A stretch of 64,000 nucleotides of DNA from NCBI GenBank assembly GCA_003241055.1, contig QFOD01000012.1, positions 83,028 through 147,027 of the forward strand. Reading direction: 5' to 3'. Source of the stretch: Roseateles depolymerans. Lineage in GTDB: Bacteria > Pseudomonadota > Gammaproteobacteria > Burkholderiales > Burkholderiaceae_C. Made by a program: the position numbers and the translations under genes. The notes under the pieces are model-generated. The model searched no databases and had not been told where the DNA came from. It saw only the letters and a program-made list of their open reading frames with translations. Shown here in pieces: positions 34,491-42,983 of the stretch (its first letter is position 1; each line of letters begins with the position of its first letter).

Positions 34491-36449
34491 ATGACACCCC
34501 GCGAGCTGCTCCCACGAAGCCTGTGGCTGGCGCCCCTCGGGTTATCCCTTGTTTTTGTGCTGGGCGTGCTGGCCTGGGTCTGGGCCAACGAGGCCGACGA
34601 GCGTGACCAGCTGCGCCAGACGCTGATTTCCGACGCGCTCAGTGCCGAGGCGCAGCTGCGCGCTCGCATCGAGGATGAGCGCGGCCAGCTGCGCCAGCTG
34701 GCCTTTGCGCTCAAGGGCCAGCCGATGGAGCAGGACAGCCTGGAGTCGCGGCCCGAGGTGAACGCCGGGCTGCGGCGCCTCTGGCAGTCGGTCACCTGGC
34801 TGGATGCGCGCAACCGCGTGCTGGCCGAGGTGCCGCCGGTGTCCGAGGCCGGCCGCTACGAGGACGGGCTGTCGTTGCACCTCACCGCGCCCACCGAGGG
34901 TGAGGGCACGCTGGTCGTGCGCTATGCGCCGGCGCTGCTGCTCAAACGCGGCGTGCCCTGGTGGCTGGCGCGCAAGTACGACGTGCAGCTGGTGGACAGC
35001 GCCGACCAGGTGATCGCCTCCACCACCGATTCGCCGCTGCGTGCCGCGCTGGGCGAGCGCCTGAGCTACCGCGTCGCGCTGCCCGGCCCGCTGCGCGCGA
35101 GCCCGCTGGCCGAGACTGCGCTGACCGATGCCGCGGTGGAGCTGACGCTGCGCGATCCGCCCACCAACGGCGTGAAGCCGCTGGCCTGGGTGCTGGTGGC
35201 GGGCTTCCTGCCCCTGATCGCGGTGGCCAGCTGGCTGATCCGCAGGCAGATGCGCCAGGTGCAGCGCGCCGAGGTGGCGGGCCGCACCGAGGCCGCCTGG
35301 CGGCGGGCGATGGAGGACTCGGCCCTTGTGGCGCTGCGCGCGCGCGACTTCGACGGCCGCCTGCTCTATGTGAACCGCACCTTCTGCGACATGGTGGGGT
35401 TGTCCGCCGAGGAGCTGATGGGCCTGCTGCCGCCCATGCCCTACTGGCCGCCCGACGCGCTGGAGGAACTGACCGAGCGCAACCGTCGCAACCTCGCCGG
35501 CCAGGCGCCGCGCGAGGGATTCGAGGCGCGCTGGCGCCACTCGTCGGGCCGCCAGGTGGATGTGATGGTGTTCGAGTCGCCGCTGGTGGATGCCAGTGGC
35601 CGCCAGATCGGCTGGATGGGCTCCATCATCGACGTGACCGAGCGCAAGCGGCTGGAGGAGCGTGAGCGCCGCGAGGTCGAGACCCTGGCCCACAACGCGC
35701 GCCTGACCATGCTGGGCGAGGTGGCCTCCACGCTGGCCCACGAGCTCAACCAGCCGCTCACCGCGATCGCCAGCTACACGGCGGGCGTCTCCAACTCGCT
35801 GGCCAAGCTGGGGGTGCAGGATGAACTGGTCTGCGGCGCATTGCAGCGCCTGGGCCAGCAGGCCGCGCACGCGGGCCGCATCGTCGCGCGTATCCGCGAG
35901 TTCCTGACCCGCCGCGAGCCGCGCCACGAGCGCTGCGACCTGCACGAGGTGGTGCGCGCCGCGCTCGACCTGGTGCGACGCGACTGCCAGCGCCGCGGCG
36001 TGCAGCTGGAGCTGGCGCTGGCCCCGTCCGTGCCGCCGGTGTGGGCCGACGCGGTGCTGATCGAGCAGGTCGTCATCAACCTGGTGCGCAATGCCACCGA
36101 CGCCTTGCAGGGCCGCGCCAGCGGCCGGCGCATCACGGTCAGCAGCCGGGTGGTCGGCGGCTTCGTGCGGGTGGCGGTGCAGGACAACGGGCCGGGTCTT
36201 GCCGGCCTGCGTGTGGAGCAGCTCTGCGCGCCCTTCTATTCCACCAAGCCCGACGGTATGGGCATGGGGCTGGCGATCTGCCGCTCCATCATCGAGGCCC
36301 ACCAGGGCGTGCTGGACGCCGACGAGGCCGCCGGCGGTGGTGCGATCTTCTCGTTCAGCCTGCCTCTGGAGCCGTTCGACAGCGGCGAGTCCGAGGTTCA
36401 CGACCTGACCGGCGGGGCTGCCGGATCATCAATCAGCGCCGACACATGA
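34491..36449 (+). CDS. dctS: C4-dicarboxylate sensor histidine kinase DctS-like
   Basis: 652 aa. TM1 at about 12-32 (LAPLGLSLVFVLGVLAWVWA), periplasmic sensor to about 220, TM2 (LAWVLVAGFLPLIAVASWLI), a PAS domain (about 265-385), phospho-acceptor His in STLAHELNQPLTAI (about 415) and an ATPase domain with VINLVRNATDAL, DNGPGLAG and GMGMGLAICRSI. This matches the DctS type paired with a FixJ-like regulator, as in Rhodobacter. The start MTPRELLPRSLW was chosen to begin directly at TM1. It overlaps dctR by 4 nt. Confidence 0.92.
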   Translation: MTPRELLPRSLWLAPLGLSLVFVLGVLAWVWANEADERDQLRQTLISDALSAEAQLRARIEDERGQLRQLAFALKGQPMEQDSLESRPEVNAGLRRLWQSVTWLDARNRVLAEVPPVSEAGRYEDGLSLHLTAPTEGEGTLVVRYAPALLLKRGVPWWLARKYDVQLVDSADQVIASTTDSPLRAALGERLSYRVALPGPLRASPLAETALTDAAVELTLRDPPTNGVKPLAWVLVAGFLPLIAVASWLIRRQMRQVQRAEVAGRTEAAWRRAMEDSALVALRARDFDGRLLYVNRTFCDMVGLSAEELMGLLPPMPYWPPDALEELTERNRRNLAGQAPREGFEARWRHSSGRQVDVMVFESPLVDASGRQIGWMGSIIDVTERKRLEERERREVETLAHNARLTMLGEVASTLAHELNQPLTAIASYTAGVSNSLAKLGVQDELVCGALQRLGQQAAHAGRIVARIREFLTRREPRHERCDLHEVVRAALDLVRRDCQRRGVQLELALAPSVPPVWADAVLIEQVVINLVRNATDALQGRASGRRITVSSRVVGGFVRVAVQDNGPGLAGLRVEQLCAPFYSTKPDGMGMGLAICRSIIEAHQGVLDADEAAGGGAIFSFSLPLEPFDSGESEVHDLTGGAAGSSISADT

Positions 36450-37066
36450 TGGCTGACAGCAGCATTTATCTGGTCGATGACGACCCCGGCGTGCGCGACG
36501 CGCTGGCCTTCCTGATGCGCTCACGGGGCCTGCCGGTGCGTGCCTTCGACAGCGGGCCGGCGCTGCTGGCGACGCTGGACGCCGAGATGCCCGCGAGCGG
36601 TCCGCCCAAGGGCATCTTCCTGCTCGACGTGCGCATGGAGCCCATGATAGGCACGCGGCTGCACGACGAGCTGCTGGCCCGCCGGCTGCGCAACCCGGTG
36701 CTGTTCCTGACCGGCCATGGCGACATCCCGATGGTGGTGGACGCGCTCAAGAAGGGCGCCTTCGACTTTCTCGAGAAGCCGTACAGCGATAACGCGCTGG
36801 CTGATCGCATCGAACAGGCGCTGGCGGTGGACGCCGCCATGCAGGCCGAGGGCGCGCAGGCGGCCGAACGCGATGCGCGCCTGGCCAGCCTCACCGAACG
36901 CGAGCGCGAGGTGATGGGTCGCGTGGCGGCGGGCAAGCTCAACAAGGTCATCGCCGACGAGCTGCACGTGTCGGTGCGGACCGTGGAGGTGCACCGCGCC
37001 CGGGTGTTCGCCAAGCTGGGTGTGGGCAGTGCGGCCGAGCTGGCGACGCTGCTGGCCCAGTCCTGA
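36446..37066 (+). CDS. dctR: FixJ/NarL-type response regulator DctR-like
   Basis: 206 aa. Receiver with VDDDPG, phospho-acceptor Asp in FLLDVRMEP (about 60) and FLEKPYSD; LuxR-type helix-turn-helix at about 145-200 (LTEREREVMGRVAAGKLNKVIADELHVSVRTVEVHR). Start at ATGATG: the first ATG overlaps the dctS stop, the second gives one residue less. It probably activates dctPQM across the divergent promoter. Confidence 0.93.
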   Translation: MMADSSIYLVDDDPGVRDALAFLMRSRGLPVRAFDSGPALLATLDAEMPASGPPKGIFLLDVRMEPMIGTRLHDELLARRLRNPVLFLTGHGDIPMVVDALKKGAFDFLEKPYSDNALADRIEQALAVDAAMQAEGAQAAERDARLASLTEREREVMGRVAAGKLNKVIADELHVSVRTVEVHRARVFAKLGVGSAAELATLLAQS

Positions 37067-37208
37067 GGCGGCGCTTGTGTGACATCCGCCCGGCTTGGCG
37101 CCGGGCCTGAGGCGAATAATGTCGGGTGTCCATTGTCCGGCTGCGCCACGCGGCGGACCCGGTTCCGGCCCCAAGAGGCCGGCCGTCGAATCCCAGGGAG
37201 CCCCATCC

Positions 37209-39713
37209 ATGACCGGTCGAGCCGACGCCGCCGAGCCTACGCCCGCGCCCCGCGCGTGGGCGCTGGCCGTGGGCGTGTGCGTGCTCGCCGCGCTGGGGAT
37301 GCTGGCGGGGCTCACGTTGCCGCGCCTGCCCTTGTTTGCCGACGGCCTCGTCGACCATGCCACCGTCCACCTGCTGCTGGAGATGTTCTCCGTGGTGGTG
37401 TCGGCCCTGGTGGTGGCCATGGCCTGGCACACGCTGAGCCGCCGTGGCGAGAGCATGGCCAAGCTGCTGATGACGGGCTTTGCCGCCGTGGCGCTGCTGG
37501 ACATGCTGCATGCCATCAGCTACGCCGGCATGCCCGCCTTCTTCACGCCCAGCAGCACCTCCAAGGCCGTGTTCTTCTGGCTGTGCGCGCGTGTCATTGA
37601 GGTGGTGACGGTGTTGCTGGTGGCCGCCCGCGTGCGCGCGCCGGGCCCGCGGCTGGCCTGGCTGGCCGGCAGCGGCGTGCTGGTGGCGTTGTGCTTCTAC
37701 GTGGGCAGCTTCCGGCTCGACGAACTGCCGGCCACCTATGTGCCGGGCATCGGGCTGACGCCGCTGAAGATCCGCATCGAATACGCCATCGTCGCGGCCA
37801 ATCTGCTGGCCTCGGCCTGGTTGTTCCGGCGTGCGCGCCGGGAGCGCCAGGTGCGGCTGCTGTGGATGGCGACGGCCAGCTTCGTGATGGGCGTGGGCGA
37901 GCTGGCCTACACCACCTATTTCGCCCCCAGCGACTTCCTGAACATGTTCGGGCATGTCTACAAGGTCGTCGCCTTCGTCTACATCTACCACGCGACCTTT
38001 GCCGCCAGCGTGGGCGAGCCCTATCTGCTGCTGCTGCGCGCCGAGCGCCAGCTGCGCCAGCAAAAGGGCGAGCTCAACGACATCCTGCGCAACGTGCCTG
38101 CGGCCATCGTGCGGCTGGATGCGCAGCTGCGCTTCCTGTACGTGAACCCGGCGTTCGAGCGTCGCATGGGCCTGCCCGCGGCGCTGTTCGCCGGCACCGA
38201 GCTGGACGGGCTGTTCCACGAAGACTGGCGGCTGCACCTGGGCCGCGGCGCGCGCCAGGCGCTGGAGGGCCAGCGCGTGGATTTTGAGTTCGAGGCGCGG
38301 CGCTCGGATGGCGAGACCGAGTACACCATCGCCGGCATCGCGCCCGAGCGTGACGAAGCCGGGCGCATCGTCGGCGTGCTGGCGATCTTCACGGATGCGA
38401 CCGAGCGCCGCCGTGCCGAGCAGGCCGCGCAGCAGGCGGCGCTGTTCGATGCGCTGACCGGCCTGCCCAACCGCCGCCTGATGCAGGACCGCCTGCACCA
38501 GGTGCTTGCGCAGGCGGCCCGCAGCCGGGCGCACGGCGCACTGATGCTGCTCGACCTGGACCACTTCCAGCAGATCAACGACACGCTGGGCCATGAGCTG
38601 GGCGACGCGCTGCTGCACCAGGCCGGCGAGCGCCTGCGCGGCTGCATCCGCCACAGCGACACGGTGGCCCGCATGGGCGGCGACGAATTCGTCGTCGTGC
38701 TGGCCGAGCTGGGGCAGGATGCCGACGCCGCGCTGGCGGTGGCGGCCTCGGTGGCCGAGAAGATCCGCCTCGCACTGGCCGAGCCCTTCCCGTTCGACGG
38801 GCTGCAGGTCGACATCTCGGCCAGCCTCGGGCTCGTGACCTTCCATGGCGAGCAGGTCAGCGAGGAGGAGCTGCTGAAGCGGGCCGACATGGCGCTCTAC
38901 CGCGCCAAGGAGCTGGGCCGCAACCGCGTGCACCACTTCGACCCGACGCTGCAGACCCAGACGCTGGAGCGCGCCCAGCTGCTGAACGATCTCAAGCGCG
39001 CGGTGGCCCGTGATGAACTGCGGCTGTACTACCAGCCGGTGGTCGGCGCCGGCGGCGGCCTGCTGGGCTACGAGGTGCTGCTGCGCTGGCAGCACCCGGA
39101 GCGCGGCCTGGTGTCGCCGCTGGAGTTCATTCCGCTGGCGGAGCAGTCGGGGCTGATCTTCCCCATCGGCCAATGGGTGCTGCAGCGGGCCTGCGAGCAG
39201 CTCCATGCCTGGCGCGACGACCCCGAGCGCGCGGGGCTGACGCTGGCCGTCAACGTCAGCGCGCGTCAGTTCAAGGACCCGGCCTTCGTGGCCACCGTCG
39301 CCGACGCACTGCAGACCAGCGGGGCGGACCCACGCTGCCTGCGCCTGGAGCTGACCGAGAGCATGCTGCACAGCGACCTGGACGAGACCATCGCGCGCAT
39401 GGAGGCTCTGCAGCAGTTGGGCGTGCGCTTCTCGCTGGACGACTTCGGCACGGGCTACTCGTCGCTGAGCTATCTGAAGCGCCTGCCGCTGGACCAGCTC
39501 AAGATCGACCGCAGCTTCGTGCAGGACCTGCCCGACGACGCCAACGACGCGGCCATCGCCCGCACCATCCTGGCCCTGGCGTCGTCGATGGGGCTGGGCG
39601 TCGTCGCCGAAGGCGTGGAGACGCCCGAGCAGTACGAGTTCCTGATGGCCGAGGGTTGCCGCGGCTTCCAGGGCTACTACTTCGGCCGGCCGGCGCCGCT
39701 GCTGGCGGCCTGA
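37209..39713 (+). CDS. Membrane-bound GGDEF/EAL protein with MASE3-type sensor and PAS
   Basis: 834 aa. The ATG at 37209 has GGGAG upstream and is followed by seven or so membrane helices of MASE3 type (about 15-260), a PAS domain (about 275-395), GGDEF (about 400-565, intact RMGGDEFVVV near 490) and EAL (about 580-830). The EAL signature reads EVLLRW instead of EALLRW, but the catalytic Glu, the Asn in LAVNVSARQF, LELTESML, DDFGTGYSSL, LKIDRSF and AEGVETPEQ are all present, so both c-di-GMP synthesis and breakdown are possible. It stands alone between dctR and a PEP-CTERM gene. Confidence 0.93.
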   Translation: MTGRADAAEPTPAPRAWALAVGVCVLAALGMLAGLTLPRLPLFADGLVDHATVHLLLEMFSVVVSALVVAMAWHTLSRRGESMAKLLMTGFAAVALLDMLHAISYAGMPAFFTPSSTSKAVFFWLCARVIEVVTVLLVAARVRAPGPRLAWLAGSGVLVALCFYVGSFRLDELPATYVPGIGLTPLKIRIEYAIVAANLLASAWLFRRARRERQVRLLWMATASFVMGVGELAYTTYFAPSDFLNMFGHVYKVVAFVYIYHATFAASVGEPYLLLLRAERQLRQQKGELNDILRNVPAAIVRLDAQLRFLYVNPAFERRMGLPAALFAGTELDGLFHEDWRLHLGRGARQALEGQRVDFEFEARRSDGETEYTIAGIAPERDEAGRIVGVLAIFTDATERRRAEQAAQQAALFDALTGLPNRRLMQDRLHQVLAQAARSRAHGALMLLDLDHFQQINDTLGHELGDALLHQAGERLRGCIRHSDTVARMGGDEFVVVLAELGQDADAALAVAASVAEKIRLALAEPFPFDGLQVDISASLGLVTFHGEQVSEEELLKRADMALYRAKELGRNRVHHFDPTLQTQTLERAQLLNDLKRAVARDELRLYYQPVVGAGGGLLGYEVLLRWQHPERGLVSPLEFIPLAEQSGLIFPIGQWVLQRACEQLHAWRDDPERAGLTLAVNVSARQFKDPAFVATVADALQTSGADPRCLRLELTESMLHSDLDETIARMEALQQLGVRFSLDDFGTGYSSLSYLKRLPLDQLKIDRSFVQDLPDDANDAAIARTILALASSMGLGVVAEGVETPEQYEFLMAEGCRGFQGYYFGRPAPLLAA

Positions 39714-39734
39714 GCCGGGCCGACCGGGCCGGTG

Positions 39735-40523
39735 TCAGCCGCGCCGGCGGCGCAGCGCGCCCAGCACCAGACCGGCGCCCAGCAGCAACGCGCTGCCGGG
39801 TTCGGGTACGGCGCTGATGCTGAGGTTGTTGAGGCCGATGATCTGGTCGGGCGAGGTCTGGCGGGCGTTGTCGTCCACCCAGCGCAGCCAGAAGGTCTGG
39901 CCGGCCGCCAGCGGTGCCGACAGGCTCACCAGCGTGGGGGCGAAGCTGCTGACGCCGACCGTGTTGGGCAGGTTGTCGGCCGTCGGGTTCAGGGCCTCGA
40001 CATTGCTCCAGCTGGCGCCGTCCAGGCTGTAGAACAGCCAGTAGCCCGGCAGTTCGTTGGCGGTGGCGGTGCTGGTGTAGCGCACCGTGTCGTAGCCGAT
40101 CAGCAGCTGGTCGATGCTCTGCCCGGTGGTGTTGGTCAGCGCCAGCTGCAGTGCGGCGCCGCTGACCGTGGTGGGCGAGGTGGCGAGTACGCGGTCGCCG
40201 GTCGCGTCGGCGCTGAGGGCGGCGTTGAACCCGTTGTTGTTGGTGCCGCTGGGCAGGGTCACGGCGCTCAGAGTGCCACTGGTGGCCACCAGGGTGGCGA
40301 CGCTGTTGGCGCCCATCGCCGGGATGCTGGTGGTCCAGCTCGAGTTGCTGGTGCCGCTGTTGCCGGTCAGCACGGTCCAGCCGGTCGGCGGTGCGCTGCC
40401 GCTGGTGCCCATGGCATCGAAGTCCTGCTGATAGCCGGTGCTGCCCAGGTCGGCAGCCAGGGCGGAGGCGCTGGCCAGGGCCAGCAGGCTGAACAGGGCG
40501 GGGGCGGCGAGAAGGTGCTTCAT
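39735..40523 (-). CDS. PEP-CTERM sorted extracellular protein
   Basis: 262 aa. Signal peptide at 1-24 (LLAAPALFSLLALASASALA), a Ser/Thr/Asn-rich beta-type body, and a complete C-terminal PEP-CTERM signal: VPEPGSAL, hydrophobic helix LLLGAGLVLGAL, then RRRR. The tail is cut by an exosortase (EpsH/XrtA type) during export of matrix-associated proteins. No exosortase gene is in the window. Specific function unknown; the body mentions no catalytic motif I recognise. Confidence 0.9.
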   Translation of the reverse strand: MKHLLAAPALFSLLALASASALAADLGSTGYQQDFDAMGTSGSAPPTGWTVLTGNSGTSNSSWTTSIPAMGANSVATLVATSGTLSAVTLPSGTNNNGFNAALSADATGDRVLATSPTTVSGAALQLALTNTTGQSIDQLLIGYDTVRYTSTATANELPGYWLFYSLDGASWSNVEALNPTADNLPNTVGVSSFAPTLVSLSAPLAAGQTFWLRWVDDNARQTSPDQIIGLNNLSISAVPEPGSALLLGAGLVLGALRRRRG

Positions 40524-40631
40524 GGGGCGCTCGGTCGGCTGAGGTGGCGCGATTGCAAGCGCTCCGGATGACCACCACGTGTCGGCGCGCGCCTGCCCCC
40601 GCGTTCACGGGGGCAGGCGCTGCCGGGGGCG

Positions 40632-41897
40632 TCAGGCGGCTGTCTCGCCGACGTAGCGGATGCGCCGTATCGGCGTGAACAGTGCCCCCAGCGCCACCAC
40701 GGCCAGCAGGCACAGCGCGGCGGCGGTGAAGAGCTGGCCCACGTCCAGCACGCGCAGCGCCGCGCCGGCGGCGGCCGAGGCCAGCGGGGCCAGACCCATC
40801 ACGATGAACATGAACAGCGCCATGCTGCGGCCGAGCATCTCGGGGGCGATGCGACGCTGCAGCCAGCTGTAGACCGCCACCATCACGAAGCCGCCCATGG
40901 CCCCCAGCGGCAGCAGCAGTGCCGCGCCCTGCCAGGCCGAGTGCACATGGCCGAACAGCAGGAACACGCCACCGGCGCAGGCGTCGATCAGCAGTACGGT
41001 GCCGCCCAGCGTGGCCAGGCGCCAGCGCGGCTTCAGACCCGACACCGCCATGCCGGCCAGCGAGCCCAGGCCGTGGGCGGCCAGCATCGCGCCCAGCGCG
41101 CTGGCCCCGCCCGGCAGGCGTTCGGCCGCCAGCACCGGCAGCGCCACCTGGATGGGGCCGCCGACGAAGAAGGCGATCGCGGCGAAATAGCCGAACAGCG
41201 CGCGCAGCTCGCGGTCCTGCCAGCAGGCGCGCAGCGACTCCAGGATGGCCGCGCCCACGGGCTGCGCCGTGCGGGCGGCGGGTGTGGTGGTCTGCACGCG
41301 GGACAGGGTCCAGGCCGAGATGGCAAAGCTCAGCGCATCGAAGCCGAAGGCCAGTGCCAGGCCGGGGCGGCCCAGGTCCGGCGCGCCGCCCGCGCTGACC
41401 AGCAGGCCGGCCAGCACCGGCCCCAGCAGCAGCACGATCTGGCGCACGCCCATCAGCGCGCCGTTGGCCGGTTGCAGCAGCGCGGGCGGCACCGCCTGCG
41501 GCAGGATGGCGCTGGCGGCGGGGTAGCTGAAGGCGGTGGCCAGGCCAATGAGCAGCGTCAGCACATAGACCCCGGGCAGCGTGATGCGGCCGCTCGCCAC
41601 CAGCGCGGCCAGAACACCCAGCAGCGCGAAGTTCAGCCACTTGGTCAGCCACAGCACCTGTTTGGGCGAGTGCCGGTCCGCCAGTGCGCCGCCCACCAGG
41701 ATGAAGACCGCGCGCGGCAGGCTGCCCAGCGCCAGCACCGTGCCCAGCACCAGCGGGTCGTGGCTCAGCGACAGCACCAGCCAGGGCAGGGCCAGCAGTG
41801 TGAACTGGTCGCCCAGCGCGCTCAGCAGGCCTCCGCCGATCAGCCAGCGGAAGTTGCGGTTGCGGAACAGTTCGCGGCGGGTGTCAGGGCTGTTCAT
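40632..41897 (-). CDS. MFS efflux-type transporter
   Basis: 421 aa with 12 predicted helices. MFS-type motif A region GGALADRHSPKQVLWLTKW lies between helices 2 and 3, and the overall pattern fits the MFS_3/enterobactin-exporter-like group. It starts 14 nt before the end of the upstream MerR regulator gene, so it is the regulated target, most likely drug or toxic-compound export across the inner membrane. Substrate unknown. Confidence 0.88.
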   Translation of the reverse strand: MNSPDTRRELFRNRNFRWLIGGGLLSALGDQFTLLALPWLVLSLSHDPLVLGTVLALGSLPRAVFILVGGALADRHSPKQVLWLTKWLNFALLGVLAALVASGRITLPGVYVLTLLIGLATAFSYPAASAILPQAVPPALLQPANGALMGVRQIVLLLGPVLAGLLVSAGGAPDLGRPGLALAFGFDALSFAISAWTLSRVQTTTPAARTAQPVGAAILESLRACWQDRELRALFGYFAAIAFFVGGPIQVALPVLAAERLPGGASALGAMLAAHGLGSLAGMAVSGLKPRWRLATLGGTVLLIDACAGGVFLLFGHVHSAWQGAALLLPLGAMGGFVMVAVYSWLQRRIAPEMLGRSMALFMFIVMGLAPLASAAAGAALRVLDVGQLFTAAALCLLAVVALGALFTPIRRIRYVGETAA

Positions 41898-42657
41898 CGG
41901 GGGCTCCTGGCGTGTTCAGCTCGGGCAGCGTGTCGCGCGAGCGGCGCAGATAGGCCATCAGCTCGGGCGAGATGCCGGACTGGCGCGCGATCTCGGGTTC
42001 CTGCTCGTACATGCGCTGCACATGGGCGCTCATGCCCTCGGGCACCAGCTCCATGAAGCGCTGCTGCAGTGCGCGCCAGCGCCGCACGATCTGCTGCACC
42101 GCGGGGGCGGCCGGGTCGGTGCCGGCGTCCAGCGCGGCCTGGGCCTGGCGGATCAGCTGCGGCCATTCGGCTTCCACCGCGTCGCGCTCGGCCTCGGGCA
42201 GGGCCTCCCAGCGGCGCCGCATCGCGCGCAGTTGTTCGGGGCTGAAGTGGCGCTCCTGCACGCGGCGCAGCGCCATCACGTCCAGCAGCACCTGCACCGC
42301 GTCGCCGCCGTCGCCCTGGAACTGCAGGCGCCTGGCGGCATTGCGCAGCGTCTGCAGCAGGTGTTCGCGGGTCAGCAGCTCGGCCTCGAGCTGGGTGATC
42401 TGCGTGGCCAGCAGCTCGGCCAGCGGCGGCGGGGCCTGGCTGTCCAGCAGCGGCACGATGTCTTTCAGCGCCAGCCCGGCGTCGCGCAGCGCCAGCACGC
42501 GGTGCAGCCGCAGCACGTCGGCCTCGCCGTAGCGGCGGTAGCCGGCCTCGCTGCGGCCCGAGGGGCGCAGCAGGCCCAGCTGCTCGTAGTGGTGCAGCGT
42601 GCGCACGGTCAGGCCTGCGCGCTTTGCCAGCTCTCCGACGGTGTAGGGCCCGTTCAC
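41884..42657 (-). CDS. MerR-family regulator with TipAS-like C-terminal domain
   Basis: 257 aa from the GTG at 42657 (MNGPYTVGELAKRAGLTVRTLHHYEQLGLL), the first start that gives a normal MerR N-terminus. The DNA-binding domain is at 1-75, a coiled coil at about 75-125, and a helical antibiotic-binding-type domain at about 130-250. The GTG lies inside the left arm of a nested palindromic element, so the upstream region has been disturbed. Its classical 19-bp-spacer MerR promoter survives 285-315 bp upstream. It forms an operon with the MFS gene and probably activates itself and the pump on drug binding. Confidence 0.87.
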   Translation of the reverse strand: MNGPYTVGELAKRAGLTVRTLHHYEQLGLLRPSGRSEAGYRRYGEADVLRLHRVLALRDAGLALKDIVPLLDSQAPPPLAELLATQITQLEAELLTREHLLQTLRNAARRLQFQGDGGDAVQVLLDVMALRRVQERHFSPEQLRAMRRRWEALPEAERDAVEAEWPQLIRQAQAALDAGTDPAAPAVQQIVRRWRALQQRFMELVPEGMSAHVQRMYEQEPEIARQSGISPELMAYLRRSRDTLPELNTPGAPDEQP

Positions 42658-42675
42658 CCGACGGCAGCAGGTCGC

Positions 42676-42773
42676 GTTGTGACCAGAATGCCCGCGCGCA
42701 AGGCGCGAAACGAAGCTTGGGTAGGCCCCAAGCGAGGCTTCGCAACGCTGCGCGCGGGCATTCTGGCCACAAC
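42676..42773. repeat. Internal hairpin A of the palindromic element
   Basis: Arms 42676-42700 and 42749-42773 match at 24 of 25 bases (start GTTGTG, end CGCGCGCA). The stem continues imperfectly inward through CGAAGC/GCTTCG and GCTTGGG/CCCAAGC to a short loop near 42722-42726. Confidence 0.82.
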
Positions 42774-42780
42774 CCGAAGG

Positions 42781-42880
42781 GAAGGCCGGTCGCCAGCGGC
42801 CACTCGGCGTTGCACCGCTTGCCTGCATATCAATGCAGGCGGCGCGCTGCGCCTTGATTGGCCGCTGGCGGCCGGCCTTC
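42781..42880. repeat. Internal hairpin B of the palindromic element
   Basis: Arms 42781-42802 and 42859-42880 match at 21 of 22 bases (GAAGGCCGG... / ...CCGGCCTTC). At the tip is a perfect 8-bp stem GCCTGCAT/ATGCAGGC with loop ATCA. Confidence 0.82.
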
Positions 42881-42945
42881 GCGGCCTACTGCCGTCGGGT
42901 GAACAGGCCCTGGTCCATGTCCAGCCCGTGATGACGACGGGCCGG

Positions 42946-42976
42946 ATCATGAACCCTGACGTCACGTCAGGGTCAA
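42946..42976 (-). promoter_or_regulatory. MerR-type promoter with 19-bp spacer and operator dyad
   Basis: On the minus strand: -35 TTGACC, 19-bp spacer, -10 CATGAT. The spacer region holds the dyad ACCCTGACGT-N-ACGTCAGGGT (10-bp arms, 42953-42973). Overlong spacing with a centred dyad is the hallmark of promoters untwisted by MerR activators. Confidence 0.75.
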
Positions 42977-42983
42977 GCCTTGC

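Larger units (their letters stand above)
42646..42910. repeat. Nested palindromic element (outer arms plus two internal hairpins)
   Basis: Outer arms 42646-42676 and 42880-42910 are inverted copies, 28 of 31 bases matching. Inside are two more long hairpins back to back, 42676-42773 and 42781-42880, so nearly the whole 265 bp can fold as a three-way junction. It contains no gene of its own. It separates a MerR promoter from its coding sequence, as if inserted there. Confidence 0.85.
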
